A stretch of 64,000 nt of DNA from Lumnitzera littorea (GCA_024138015.1 JAMXBB010000009.1:14571880-14635879); one strand, 5' to 3'; shown: positions 1 through 12,540, counted from the first letter of the stretch. Translations and numbers: made by a program. Notes: generated from the sequence alone by a model not told the origin.

Positions 1-660
1 AAGTGCCTGATAATGCAAAAGCTATACTTATTGTGTTGGATTTCACTGGTTATGCCGCCTTGTGGTAAAAGAACTTACAAGCCACCAGAAGAAGGGAAAG
101 AGAACGAGAGATTAGGAGTTGGGATGATATGAAGGGAGTTATGCGGAGAAAGTTTGTGCCGAGCTATTATCTGCAAAATGCCTTCAAGAGACTGCAAAAA
201 CTAAGACAAAGAGGATTGAGTGTGGACTCTTACGTTAAGGAATTCCAAATGCTAATGATCCGATGCGAAGTCATAGAGCCTGAAGACCAAACTGTATCTC
301 AATTCACTAGCAAATTGAAGTATGAGATTGGGGATGTCCTAAAAACCTTGGACGTTAGAACACTTGATGACGCAATCTGAGCAACCTAAAGGATAGAAAG
401 GCGTTGAATAGGAAGATTCTGACCCCCTGTTGGCCAACCAGGAAGTAGCCGAACTATTCCAAGCTAACTAATGCGATTGAAACAGAGTAAGATTGTTGAG
501 ACCCAATCCATTCCGACCACTAGAGCCGAGGAGAAGGAACCCTTGAGGAAGTTTGAGAAGGGCTAGAGTTTAAGGTAGAAGACGAGTGAGATCAAGTGTT
601 TCAAATGCCAAGGATTTGAACATTTGGCCGCTCAGTGCTCGAACAGGCGAATAATGGTAA
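1..660 (+). pseudogene. Ty3/gypsy gag pseudogene (5' end outside window)
   Basis: Remnant of a retrotransposon capsid protein. Residues encoded at 129-380 (tryptophan-poor helical stretch with FKRLQKLRQRG, SYVKEFQMLMIRCE, then SQFTSKLKYEIGDVL) follow the usual Retrotrans_gag pattern. A CCHC zinc knuckle (C-x2-C-x4-H-x4-C) is encoded at 597-638, where the frame reads CFKCQGFEHLAAQC. The frame is broken by stops at 378-380 and again before the knuckle, so no functional Gag can be made. The element continues rightwards into pol in the same orientation. Its 5' LTR and Gag N-terminus lie left of the window. Confidence 0.8.
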
Positions 661-1029
661 TCCGAGACGAGGTGCCGACTATTGAGGACGACAGTATTGA
701 TGAAGAGATAGAGGAGCTAGAAGAGGATGGACTAACCAAGTTATTTGATGAAGAAGTCATTTACAATGAGGAGGGGAACTTCATGGCAATCGCTCTAGTA
801 TTAAGGAGGACAATAAGTGTTAGTCTTATGCCTGAAGATGAGCAGAGAGAAAATCTCTTCCATATTAGGTGCAAGGTGAACAAATCACTATGAGAGCTAA
901 TCATTAACAATGGGAGCTACACCAATGCAACCTCTGCATTTATGGTCCAATAATTGAAATTGCTAACCATGCCCTACTTGAAACCTTACAAGCTTCATTG
1001 GCTTAATGATAAGGGAGCCCTATAAGTGA

Positions 1030-1260
1030 ACAAATAGGTGTTCGTACCAATCTGTATTGGCAAGTATCGAAATGAAGTGCTTTGTGATGTGCTGCCTATG
1101 AGTACGTCCTACCTGCAATTTGGACGACCATGGATGTTTAACCCAGCAATTATATATGACGGCAAGAGGAACACATGTTCTATGGAGCACGAAGAGAGAA
1201 GGTTGAAATTGAGTCCTAGGACTGCTGAGCAGGTAAAAGTTATGTAGTCCCAGCTTAGCC
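1030..1260 (+). pseudogene. Probable aspartic protease region of the first Ty3/gypsy element
   Basis: Lies between the CCHC knuckle and reverse transcriptase, where the retropepsin-like domain belongs. The frame at 1038-1247 contains LQFGRPWMFNPAIIYDGK. This resembles the segment after the protease flap in plant gypsy elements, where a G-R-P-W or G-x-D-W motif is followed by a D-G pair. I could not find a clear D-S/T-G active site upstream, and stops occur at about 891, 1026 and 1245. Assignment rests mainly on position. Confidence 0.5.
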
Positions 1261-1361
1261 GAACCCTGAAGAAGGAGGCTTTGGTATTAACCTGAGCTAA
1301 ACTGAAAAGAGAAATAGAGCTGGAGGGACTAACCTATCTGCTTGTCAAGAGGCTTCTAGAG

Positions 1362-2760
1362 ATGAGACCCAGGGAGGAAGAGCTACCAACCAAGGTAAAA
1401 ACCTTACTGAAGGAATTTTTTGAACTGTTTCCGAAAGAGCTATCAAACGGTCCACCCCTAAATTATAACATTGAGCATGTGATCAACCTACAGCCAGGAG
1501 TCATGTTGCCAAACAAGCCTGCCTACATGCTGAATCCTAAACAGGCCGCCAAACTATAGAGGCAAGTGGAAAAGTTGATGAAGAAGGGGTATGTGTACAA
1601 GTTCATGATCCCCTATGCTATACCGGCCTTATTAGTGCCTAAGAAAGATGGGTCTTGGAGGATATGTGTAAATAGCCGAGCGATCAATCAAATCACCATC
1701 AAGTACATGTATCCCATTCCCGGGCTTAATGACATGCTAAATGAATTAAGCAAAGCAAGAGTGCTCTCTAAGATTGACCTTAAAGCTAGGTACCATCAGA
1801 TTCAAATGTGTGAAGGCGATGAGTGGAAAACTGCATTCAAGACATGACATGGTTTATATGAATGGCTTGTAATGCCATTTGCACTGTCTAATGCGCCGAG
1901 CACATTCATGTGACTTATGAATCATGTGCTCCAAGAATTACTGGGAAGGTTTGTTGTGGTTTATTTTGACGACATTCTAGTGTACAGTCCTGACTTGGAG
2001 ACTTACCAAAAGCATCTCCAACAAGTGCTTACGAAACTCCGAGCTAAACAACTATACAACAATATGAAGAAGTGCGACTTTTGCCGCTCTAAGGTAATCT
2101 TCTTGGGTTTTGTTGTGAGCAGTGTTGATATCCGAGTTAATGAAGAGAAGATAAGAGCAATCATAGAATGGCCTGAGCTAACCTGTTCTGCCGATGTAAG
2201 AAGTTTCCACGACATGGTATCATTCTATCACTGATTCATCAAGAACTTTAGTACAATTGTGGCTCCTCTCATCGAACCCTTAAAGAAGAATGTTGAATTT
2301 AGATAGGGTGAGAAAGAGAAAAGGAGTTTTAAGGATGTAAAGGAAAAGCTAACTACGACCCTTATCTTAGCTCTACCGAGCTTCAATAAGGTATTTGAAG
2401 TAGAGTATGATGCGTCCGAACTAGGCATAGGTACTGTGCTAATGTAAGAAGGCCAACCTATTGCTTACTTCAATGAGAAATTTTGAGGAGCCACACTCAA
2501 CTATTCCGTCTACAACAAGGAGTTCTACTCCTTAATTTGAGCCTTAATGGTATGGCAACACTATCTACTGCCTAAGGAGTTTATGATCTACACCGATCAT
2601 GAATCCTTGAGATATCTAAAGAGCTAACCAAAGTTGTCTCGAAGACAAGTCAAGTAGGTTGAGTTCATGGAGGGTTTTTCTTATGTCGTAAAATACAAGA
2701 ACGGAAAGAACAATGTAATGGCTAACGCCCTATCGAGACGACATACTCTCTTGACCGAAT
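1362..2760 (+). pseudogene. Ty3/gypsy reverse transcriptase and RNase H pseudogene
   Basis: Encodes in order the RT fingers (VPKKDGSWRICVNSRAINQI near 1640), the palm motif KIDLKARYHQIQM near 1770, the catalytic YFDDILVYS near 1960, and the connection segment with FYHRFIKNFST near 2220. RNase H follows, with VEYDASELGIG near 2400, YTDHESLRYL near 2590 and the downstream NVMANALSRR near 2715. The frame is interrupted at about 1557, 1845, 1914, 2232, 2305, 2446, 2485, 2539, 2626 and 2656. Several of these stops fall where the family has Arg or Gln (TGA for CGA, TAA for CAA), as expected of methylation-driven decay. Without the stops this would copy the element's RNA into DNA; it is inactive now. 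Confidence 0.88.
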
Positions 2761-2899
2761 TGCAGACAAGGCTACTAAGTTTTTCAACCATTAAGAATTT
2801 GTATGCTGAGGACCTATACTTTGGTCCTATCTACGCCCGTTATAAGAAAGGAAAATGCTAGATAACTATCATAGGGAGGACTGATACTTATTCAAGAAG

Positions 2900-4081
2900 A
2901 GGAGGCTATGTATCCCAACTTATTCTACAAGAGAACTGCTAGTGTGTGAGGCGCATGGAGGGGGATTGACAGGATACTTTGGCCAGCGTTGAACTTATAA
3001 GATATTATCTTACAAATTCTTTTGCCCAAGGATGAAGAGAGATGTCCAATCCATGTTGGAAAAGTATGTGACCTGCCGAAAAGCGAAGAGTCGAGCTAAG
3101 CAAGGATACTACTTACCCTTGCCAATCCTGACCAAACCATGGTCCGAGCTGAGTGTGGACTTCATGTTAGGATTGCCAAGGATGTCCCGAAGGAAGGACT
3201 CCATCATGGTGGTTGTAGATCGATTTAGCAAGATGACACATTTCGTGGCCTGTTCCAAAACAAATGACACTTCGGCTATCTCTTTTCTTTTCTTACAGGA
3301 AGTAATCAAGTTGCACGGAATTCCCAAGACCATAGTTTCAAATTGAGACCTTAAGTTCATGAGACACTTTTGGAGGATGTTAGGGAGGTGAATGAGAACC
3401 AAGCTACTGTATAACACATCCTGCCATCCATAGACCAATGGACAAACCAAAGTTGTTAACAGAACCATGGGAACTTTGTTGTCGGACAAAACACGATTGA
3501 CTGGGATCTATGCCTACCAATCATTGAGTTTGCTTACAACAGGATCGCCCATAGTGTAACAAGCGTATCTTCATTCGAGGTCGCCTATGGGTTCAACCCC
3601 GAGCTACCATTGGACCAAGTACTCAAACTAATGGTTAATGATGACCAGCTAACCGTCAAGAGAGTTGAGGCCATCAAAGTCATGCACTAAAAGGTTGTAA
3701 AACAACTGGGTCAAGCTAATATTAAGCTTGAGAAGCGAAGTTGATGACGAAGGAAGAGCGAATTTCAACTAGGCGATTTAGTCTGAATACATCTTAACAA
3801 GGAGCAATTCCTAAACTTAAAGAAGAGCAAGTTGTCTCCCAAAGCCAACGGACCTTTCAAAGTGTTTAAAAAGATCAACCCTAATGCCTATAAGATTGAG
3901 TTACCTAAAGGATACGGAGCCTCAGACTCCTTCAATATTACCGACCTCTAACCTTACACTCCCGACGACGAGCAACTTGGAGTTGAGCCAAATTTGATCC
4001 CAAATCTTAAACAACCCAAAGGGGATTATAGGGCTCAAGGACTGATTACACGCTCCCGAGCCCGAGGGCTCGCTCAAGTAG
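2900..4081 (+). pseudogene. Ty3/gypsy integrase pseudogene
   Basis: The integrase begins with a degraded zinc-binding region (HGGGLTGYFGQR near 2955, later TCRKAKSRAKQG near 3072). The core follows, with PWSELSVDFMLGLPR near 3138 (first catalytic Asp), VVVDRFSKMTHFVAC near 3210, and D-L-K-F after a stop near 3345 (second Asp). The third catalytic residue should be Glu in the GQTE motif, but 3449-3451 reads AAA, giving Lys. A C-terminal stretch near 3890-3960 (YKIELPKGYGASDSFNITDL) matches the end of gypsy integrases. Stops and frame changes occur throughout, so the enzyme is dead twice over. Translation similarity ends near 4081. Confidence 0.85.
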
Positions 4082-4962
4082 TTCACTGAGCTATCCAAGG
4101 TAAGTTAAATGCCGAAGAGTAGTGCTTACCCCAGTCCAATCTACCGAGCTACTTCACTCTCCATGCTATCCCAAGTGTTGCCAAAGTGACCAACCAACAT
4201 ATCGAACCGAACCCTTCGCTGAGTACTAGTCTAAGCGCCAAATTTAAATACAGCAATCTCCACAGTGTCAAGGCTGAGCTGATAACTGTCAGGAGCCAAC
4301 CATCCGAAGCTGACCCTATTATGAGCCATCCTTAAGCCAACCCCAGTCTAGCCCTAGTAGTCAGGGTACCGAACTTCTAACGCCGAACATACCTAAACAA
4401 AGGCCCACCCCTGCCCAGCTCACAATACTATCATAATCACAAAGTAAAACACATGCGCGTTGTCCTTTCTAACAGCCATACTGTCCTTTCTGACAAAGGA
4501 CATTCGCTGCGTACAATTTCATATTTTCCCTATAAATTATCTTCCTTCTTTTTACCAAATAAGGATCCATTTTTGTAATTTTCTGTAACGTAAAACTTAT
4601 CCTAATAGGGTACTACAAGTAATCACATAATTTAGTAGCCACAGTAGAATATACAGAAGAATACATTGACCTTTTTACCCTCTCTTGAGCTATGTATCCT
4701 CTTACTTACTTTTGAGCTACACTTATCTAGCTCATTTGAGCGTAGACTAATGGTGAATGACCTTCAACCATACTTGTACGTCATATTAAGTGTGACCTAA
4801 GCTCATGTGAGGCATTGGTACATCATATCCATCATCAATGCACGGGAACCCCTGTTCACCCTCGACTATCATTTACTTTTCAAGACATCTTACAGCTTGG
4901 ACCCACCCCTTTAGTTATGCGTGATATTAGGTTCATGTGTTCATCCACGAGTCTATATCAAA
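4082..4962 (+). other. Probable 3' untranslated end or LTR of the first gypsy element
   Basis: No coding potential. A TATA-like TATAAATTA lies near 4530 within a stretch that looks like an LTR promoter and leader. I could not find the matching 5' LTR, because the element runs off the left edge, nor a defined terminus. An open frame at 4815-5066 crosses into the next LTR and is not a gene. Homology to the second element begins abruptly at about 4963. Confidence 0.35.
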
Positions 4963-7272
4963 ACTACCACCACCACCCAATAGTGGTGGCCACACTTAGC
5001 TTAGCCGATAACCAAGGAGTGATTGTTGGTGGTAGGACAGCCACCATTCTAATGAGTCTAAATTAGTATCCGATTTTCGTTAATTTGTAAAAATATCAAA
5101 TTAACTTTGGAAATTATAGAAAAATTTATTTTGACATATTTTTATATATACTTTTAGGGAAAAAAAATCGGATTAAAATTTTTTTTAAGTGGATATAGTA
5201 CCTCATTAAGAAATCGAGCAAAATTGATCAATTTTCGAAGCCGATTTAAATGATCTTATGGACGTAGTTTTTAAACCAAAATTTTTTTAGAATGATCCTA
5301 TATTGCATCCAAGTGTTGCATGAAAAGTTTTCAAATAAAAAGGATTTCTATAATTTTTAGAGATTTTCGGGCATGAAAAATACAATTTTCTTGAAGATTT
5401 TGTGTATGGAGCTTAATGAAACCCTTGGTTTCAAGTTTTAAAGTATACTTGGATCATATTCTACTGTGAAGAATAATCCGGAGTTGTGTTATTTAAGTTA
5501 GGGTTGAGATATGTGCAACTTGGTGGATATGGGCTTGATACATTAATAGGTAAGTATGTAAATTTGAGGAATTTAGTATTATGGTGTTACTTGGTATGAT
5601 AAACCTAATATATAAACATGATTTAGCATATATATAATTTCAAATATGATGTTGAGATAAGTTGTTTTGAGTAAACCTTGTAAATTGATCGCTCAGACGG
5701 TTCTTCAAAAGGTTGGTTTGTTAAAAAAATAGGTTAGTCTTAGGTTCAGAAATTTGATTAGAGAGCTACCTAATATGAAATATTTGGTTGGTATAGCATA
5801 CAAAGGTTAACTGGAGAATTCTTAGTCAATAAGGCTATTTTCAAATACTTCTTTAGAGAGTACCTAATTAACAAAGCTATTTTCAAATACTTGTTTAGAA
5901 GGTTCCAAGGCAAAAACTATATTAAGACTAATGTTTAGAACCTTATTCAGAGACTTCAATAATAAGCTAAAACTTAACTAAAGACTTAATAAACCTATCT
6001 AAACTATATATAAGATATTAAAAAGTAATTATATACTTTCTATTTAGCAAAAAGTAAAGTATTTATGTTGATTGTTTAGAGACTTACGAAGGGATGGAGC
6101 ATAAGAAGTAAGATTAACTCACTTTGACATCAGGTAAGTTAAGATCAATGTTTTATAGCATGTTGAAGTATCATATTAAGATACTTGGAGAACTAAGAGG
6201 GTTTGTCTATGCTATGTGTATGCTTGCGATACCAATTAATTATTGGGAGTTGAACCCTGAGTGTTGTTTTTTGCTTGAGCATATTATGTCTAGTGTGTAT
6301 GAACTTGGTTACTTAACTTATAATTTAGACTAATCTTAAGTTGACTAAGGTCTAACCTGAAATTCATAATAACCTAATAGGGGTAACGATTAGGTTATCA
6401 GACTAAATACCGACACTTCGATGAGGATAACAAAAATGGTCTTTTTTCTACCCTTAGTCAAACTAAGTAATAGAAGAAGGGATCGTAGCAAGGTTGGGAA
6501 CTGTGGTTCGAATATTGTTTAGGGAGGAAAGTGTTTTCCATTGCACAAGTCTAGATTTAGTTTGATAATGTCACATTGAAACTCCTCAAAATTCAAGTTA
6601 GAGTAGATGAAATTTCTTTAACTTCACAATGGACCGGTTAAATATTATAAGATGATCTATCATTTGCTTGCTGTAATTACATTTAAATAATGATTGAACA
6701 ATCATGTTTGTCAATGTACTCTTATGACTCGTCATTTCTTATTGAGCTAGTTAAGTTCACATCTCGATAGATTGTTTTGCAAATGTAGAGTAGTATCCGT
6801 AGATACCTCATTACAATAATCCGCAAGTTAGTTTTGACGGGTTGGGGAGTGAAAAGTTAAAGATTAACAAATGGACCAATTTTCAAGTTGTTTTTGTTTT
6901 TCTTTTGTAGAAAGTCTATAAGGTCTTCTTAGGAGGCCTTATAGCCTTAGTTGGCTCACTAATATACCTATGATATGTAATGGAGTCTTTCAATGGAGTT
7001 GTACAATACTTTTAGAAACCTTAAAACTTATGATATATATAAAACTATATAAAGGACTTAGACTATCTATAAATATGGAAAACTATATTTTGTAAAGTGT
7101 TACTCCATGGATATTATATATTACAAGTGCCCATCTGACTACTTCAAAGATGGTTGAGTCGTTGTTCACCTAGTGTAGATTATACCTACCTTAGAGGCTA
7201 AGGAGGTTGCTTATAACTTAAGTTGGTTTACACAGTAGGGTTATTACAACTCCTCGAGTTTGGGGCATGATA
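4963..7272 (+). repeat. 5' LTR of the second gypsy element, missing its first ~0.7 kb
   Basis: Collinear with 14935-17255. Both copies carry the CACCCAATAGTGGTG motif at the start, the same order of blocks throughout, and a shared end (ATTACAACTCCT followed by a TGATA or TGACA terminus). The portion matching 14202-14930, which holds the likely promoter, is absent here. Sequence left of 4963 shows no similarity to it. Either the LTR was cut by deletion or the neighbouring element replaced it. Confidence 0.75.
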
Positions 7273-7280
7273 GTTTTGAA

Positions 7281-7298
7281 TGGTATCAAAACATGGTT
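7281..7298 (+). other. Primer binding site, initiator tRNA-Met type
   Basis: The bases TGGTATCAAAACATGGTT start eight bases after the 5' LTR end. They match the usual plant LTR-retrotransposon primer site TGGTATCAGAGC-x-ATGG, complementary to the 3' end of tRNA-Met, with a few transitions. Position and match support the LTR boundary at 7272. Confidence 0.7.
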
Positions 7299-7553
7299 CG
7301 TAAAGAACTAGGCTTTGAAACATCTAATTATAATAAACTAGATGTTATGAACAATGGGAGTTAAGGAAACTAAGTGGGATGTAAAAGACTTAGACTTATA
7401 GGTGTATATTTAAGCTATTTATGCATAAAAACCTAAATAATATGAAATGAAAACAAGTAAAAGACAATACTAATCTAACTTGTGTTATGTTGTGCTTACT
7501 TTCATATTTAAAAACATGGGCTTATTTATGCTTGGTTATATTTTGGTTGGGAA

Positions 7554-8480
7554 GGAGATGTATCCCCTATTAATTATCGAGTTTGGTTGCAAAATTTGTT
7601 ATTGGAGTTAGTTGATTGGATGCTATTTTACACCATAGATGAGATTATAATTACTTATAAGAGAGGATTACCTTAGAGTATGAAGGATGATTGGAAGGTT
7701 ATAGAGGATGAGTTAGGTCGTTTGTATAATGAATATACTACAGTTACAACTTTTGAGAAGAAATATATGCATAATAACTGAATTGTATCTACAATGGTCC
7801 TGGTGTTATACTTTCCTACTACAGTAGAACCTAGTGAGGATTATCCACCTAGTTTTAGTCAAACCCCTATAAGAATCCCACATGTATAAGAGATTATCCT
7901 CCTAGAATCATATATAGGTTTCTAAGATTTCTGTCAATTAGAAATGTACATATTGAATTACCCTTACAATCACATGAGCCTGAATCACCTATAAAACCTT
8001 TTGAAAGTCTACTTTCAGTTTAATAAGAAAATGTAAGTGACAATGTAGAAGAAGAGGATCCTGAAGAAGATTTGGAGTATAATTTAGAAGTAAAAATAGC
8101 TTAGGCAGAAGTGAAAAATGAGAATGTAAATGTAGTGATGGGAGAAAATGAGATTAAGGAGGAAGTTGAAATAGAGATGGTAGCTAATTTTGGAGATCAA
8201 GTAGGAATTCAAGTAGAAACTAATTGAGGAAATGAGGTAAATCAAGTTGGAGGACCCAAGTTGATGAACAAGGATAGTAAGGATGTTTAAAAAGTTGTTT
8301 ATGTTCTTGAGACACCTGAATATATAGTAGTAAGTTCTAACTCAAAAGTAGAAAATGAAAATATAAATTTAAATGCTTATGGGAAGTCGTTTCCTTTAGA
8401 AGGTGTTGCAACATCAAACGAATTAGATAGATGGAGTGAATAGGAGTTTGACTATTTTCATAAATTGTGGATCGTGTGGT
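7554..8480 (+). pseudogene. Extra decayed ORF between primer site and gag, acidic C-terminal half
   Basis: One frame (7563 onward) reads SPINYRVWLQNLLLELVDWM, then ITYKRGLP, then KDDWKVIEDELGRLYNEYTT and continues to TTVEPSEDYPPSF. A frame change near 7865 leads into a second frame (7862-8480) reading RNVHIELPLQSHEPESPIKP, followed by a strongly acidic Glu/Asp/Asn-rich part (EEEDPEEDLEYN near 8054). Only a handful of stops occur over about 300 codons, so this was once translated. I recognise no domain. An ORF upstream of gag is known from Ogre/Tat elements, but the pol of this element looks Tekay-like. It could be a lineage-specific accessory protein or a captured host fragment. Confidence 0.5.
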
Positions 8481-9319
8481 TTACGTTATGTACTTTGTTA
8501 TCTGAATGTTTTAGCCTCCTTTTGATGTAAATAGTATTTTGGAATTGTAAATATACTTCCGTACTTGGGGCAAGAAAGATGTATCTAGAACTTATGTACT
8601 AGGAAGTCCTGATGTAAATTTCTTTTACTTAGTTATGCTTATATGTAAAAAGGTTCAATTTAATGTAATTATCTTTATATAAAGTAAATTATGATGTAGT
8701 TTATTCCTTAAGTAAAAGTTCAAATTATGATGTATATTATCGAGTTGTAAAATTGTATCATGAAAGCTAGTAATGTAGTATGTGTAGAGTTTTAGTATAT
8801 TGAATGTACTCTCGAGTGACTATATGGAGGTTAGAATGAGTAGGTTGATAATAAGGAAATCGATATGTAAATATGACTTATGACAGGTTATTATATATTA
8901 TTATTATGTCCACAGGTGATGTAGTAATGTATAAATGTATATAAGTAATATTGTATTTACAGGTGTTAATTCAATATCATTCTTCATTGAATCAAGACTT
9001 AGATATTACACGAAATTAAGTCTATATCTTTTTGTATATACAGTATATGTTTAATTTAAGTAGGTTGTAAATGATCACTAGTTGATGTATAGTTGGAATT
9101 CTATGGTGTTAAAATGAATAGAAAATACACATTCAGAAGGTTGTTTAGAGTCTTCAGAAACTAATGCTAACCAATAAGTAAACGGATTTTGAGTACAGGT
9201 TAAGTGAAATATTGTGGTAACTAAGGAAACCTAGCAAAGGAAGGAAATGTGAATATAGACGATCAACCTAGAAATAGATAACCATCTCCAATTCCACTAC
9301 ACCATAAGAACCACCAAGG

Positions 9320-10400
9320 AATGATTTACCACTACCTCCATCTCTCCCTAATATGTTGGACCCTACTCAATTTAGACAAATGATGGCAAATATACAAACT
9401 ATAGTCCAACAACAAAGAGCTTTAATTTAGCATCTCAATGGGTGGAAATGCCATAGGTTACAGGTAACCTAAAGTGGAGCTAAGAGAACCTCAACCACCA
9501 GAAGTTGGTAAACTCACGGAGTTTATCAAAACTAATTGGTACTTTGAAGGAGAGATCGAAAAATCAGTCATGGCTGATGATTAGCTGGCTTAGATCAAGA
9601 GAAGTTTCGAAGCTTTTCAAGTTCCGAAAGTACAAAAGCTCTCATGTAGAACTTTCTTGTTGATGTTAGGAGCATGGATATGGTAAGACTCGAAAGTACA
9701 AATTTTTCCATGACTACTTACATGACAAATATTTAAAGAAGAGCTCAAAAATGAGTATTTCCCTGTGAGTGTCCAAAACCAAATGACTAAAGAATTAATG
9801 ATTTGAAGAAGGAAGCGATGAATATGGTACAGTATGAGACGAATTTTAACCAGTTGATTTAGTACACATCGCAATTGTATTGAGACAATTTGGAGTTCAA
9901 GAAAGATATTTTTCTCAAGGGATTTAAGTCTATGATGAGGTGTAAGCTTCTGGACTATGGTTTTAAAACCTACAATGAGACAGCAGATAAGGCTAGTCAG
10001 CTTCAAAACAACTAAATACTGATGCAGTCAAAGTAAAGCAAGAAGTTAAGCAGGATAAATCAGTTTAGGCCTACTTTTAAGAGATCTTTCTCTAGTGCTA
10101 GAAGTAGTAGCTTGAGTCAAAAAGGAAAGAAGTTGTCTATGATGATTAGTGGAGCAGCACCATCGGATAAAGAATTCAGTTCTTATGATAAAAATAAGAA
10201 TATCAAACGTTGGAAATGTGAACACTAACACTATCCTCACTAGTGTGTGCAATTGAAAGGAAAATGTTATCTATGTAAAAATCAAAATCATGTATCTAAA
10301 GAGTGCCTAAGAATGAAGAATGTGAAATGTTATCATTGGGGATGAACTGGACACTTTTCTAAATACTATATGCAGTTTGGACCTAGAGCTAAGAATATTA
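9320..10400 (+). pseudogene. gag pseudogene of the second gypsy element
   Basis: A Gag N-terminal stretch (PTQFRQMMANIQTIVQQQRA near 9362) is followed by FKEELKNEYFPVSVQNQM near 9735. Next comes the typical MVQYETNFNQL segment near 9818, then KGFKSMMRCKLLDYG near 9918. Two zinc knuckles follow: CYLCKNQNHVSKEC near 10267 and a damaged second one (VKCYHWG, stop, TGHF) near 10322. Stops and frame changes break it in at least six places. It is continuous with protease downstream. Confidence 0.75.
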
Positions 10401-10739
10401 GAGGAATGGATACTACGATGGTCCTCATACATGTCTTTACGATAAAAAAGTATGGATGAGGAAATTGAAAAATTTGATGAATGGATGGAGGAATATTTCT
10501 ATGAAGGTTCATATAATAATGATAATTGTACGAATGGAGGCAAACCAAGCCTAGTAACAAGTACGTACATTAATATTAACTACTAATTAAGAGTTATAAC
10601 ATAAATTAAGCTTAATGAGATAACCATATACGTTAAGTAGTATAGTAGTTAGTAGTATCGTAATAAGTTCATAAAACTTGTAAATAACTATAATAATAGT
10701 ATAACAAGTCATGTGAACATAAATAGACAACTTACTATG

Positions 10740-11335
10740 CATTGTTTGATATGGGAGCTTCTCATTCATTTATCAGTCAAGAATTCGTGTTAAACTACGG
10801 AATTGAAGTAGTTAAAATGAAAGCCACCTACAAGATAAGCATCCCTACAAGAAAGTATGTATAAACTCAAAAAGTAGTAAATGAAGGGCGAGTGACTATT
10901 CAAGAAAAGGAATTTCCAATTAAACTGATAGTATTACCTATAAGTAGTTATAATGTTATTATGGGGATTGATTGGTTATCTAGACATAAAGCGAAAGTAG
11001 ATTGCTGGAATAAGGTGGTGATACTAGATGATGGAAACATTATATTTAATGGTAGGACTAAGAGTTATAGTATGAAGTTAGCTACCATTGAAGTAATTGA
11101 GGAATGGAAAATGGATAGTAAAGATTGGCGGTATTACTTAGTATTTGGCTTGAAAGGGAAGAAGGAAACGCCAAGTGTATCGAAAATACTACTATTTTAT
11201 GAATTTCCTAATGTATTTTTAGATGATTTGCTTGGCTTAGCACCGCACAAGGAATTGAATTTTACTAATGAGTTTGTTCCTAGAATTTATTCAATATCCA
11301 AAGCTCCATATAGAATGTCATCAATGGAGTTATAG
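10740..11335 (+). pseudogene. Retropepsin-like protease and start of RT, second gypsy element
   Basis: The active-site region reads FDMGASHSFIS near 10748, so the D-S/T-G triad has become D-M-G. Then follow EGRVTIQEKEFPIKL and the conserved VIMGIDWLSRHKAKVDC (about 10955-11005), typical of Tekay protease ends. The frame runs open from 10892 to 11335 and ends just after PYRMSSMEL, where plant RTs continue with an E-L-K-E-L segment, so the stop interrupts RT itself. Confidence 0.78.
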
Positions 11336-11338
11336 GAA

Positions 11339-12540
11339 TTGATGCGACAATTACAAAAACTTTTTGATAAAGGATTTATTAGGCCAAGTGTGTCATCATG
11401 GGAAGCCCTTATGCTATTTGTAAAGAAAAATTATGGAACAATAAAATTGTGTATCAATTATAGAGAACTTAACAAAGTGACAATTAAGAACAAGTACCCA
11501 TTACCAAGAATTGATGATTTGTTTGATCAGTTACATAGAGCTACAATATTCTCAAGGATTGATTTAAAGTTAGGATACCATCAACTACAAATTAAATAAG
11601 AAGATATACCTAAGATGGTGTTTCATATACTGTATAAACATTATGAATTAGTGGTGATGCTGTTTGGATTGACGAATGCCCCCGCAATTTTTATTGACTT
11701 AATGAATTGAATTTATCAACCTTACTTAGATAAATTTGTAGTGATGTTTATTGATGATATTTTAATCTTTCAAAGAAGAAAAAGGAACATGCTGATCATT
11801 TGAGACTGGCATTACAAAAGCTGAAGGATAATAAGTTATATGCAAAGCTATGCAAATATAATTTCTAGTTAGAGAAGATAGTGTTCTTGGGTCATGTAAT
11901 ATCCAGTGAAGGGATTTCGGTAGATCTAAAAAAGGTTAAGGCTATAGGTTATTGGAAATAACCTACTATAGTTATCGAAGTAAGAATTTTTCTAGGAATA
12001 GCAGGATATTATACAAGGTTTATCAAGGATTTTTCAAAGATGGCATGCCCTTAGGTTGATTAACTCAGAAAGATGTTAAGTATGAATGAACTGAAGAATG
12101 TGAGTGAAGCTTCCAAAAGTTAAAAGATCGTATGATCTCAGCTACGATACTTACCTTGCCTAATCCGAGTAAGTCCTACTGTGTTTATAATAATGCCTCT
12201 CGAAACAGGGTTAAAGTGTGTTTTCATGTAAGATGGCAAAGTAGTTGCATATGCTTTTAAACAATTAACGTCTTATGAGAGAAATTATCCAACATAAGAT
12301 TTAGAATTGGCAACTGTAGTATTTGCTTCGAAATTATGGAGACATTACCAATATGATCAACATTGTGAGATTTACACTAATTACAAAAGTTTGAAATATT
12401 TCTTCACTTAAAAAGAATTAAATCTAAGACCAAGGCGATGGTTAGAGCTAATTAAGGACTATAATCTGACTATAAATTATCACCCCCAGTAAAGCAAATG
12501 TGGTGGTAGATGCTTTAAGTCATAGAAATCATGAGCAAGT
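11339..12540 (+). pseudogene. Reverse transcriptase and RNase H pseudogene, second gypsy element
   Basis: RT motifs in order: KLFDKGFIRPSVSSWEA (11360s), INYRELNKVTIKNKYPLPRI (11450-11510), SRIDLKLGYHQLQIK (to 11598), then a stop. FGLTNAPAIFIDLMN lies near 11665 and the catalytic FIDDILIF near 11747. After a frameshift come LEKIVFLGHVISSEG near 11873 and FLGIAGYYTRFIKDFSKM near 11990. RNase H (12180-12540) is shredded over several frames, with only the end motif of the KANVV-DAL type recognisable near 12495. Non-functional. Confidence 0.8.

Noticed and set aside
3109..3489. 126-codon minus-strand frame
   Set aside because: Antisense shadow of the gypsy integrase on the plus strand.
4815..5066. 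83-codon plus-strand frame with His-rich start
   Set aside because: Crosses the junction between two retroelement pieces, has no family resemblance, and half of it is LTR sequence also seen at 14930.
9617..10006. 129-codon minus-strand frame
   Set aside because: Antisense shadow of the second element's gag, whose plus-strand motifs are recognisable.
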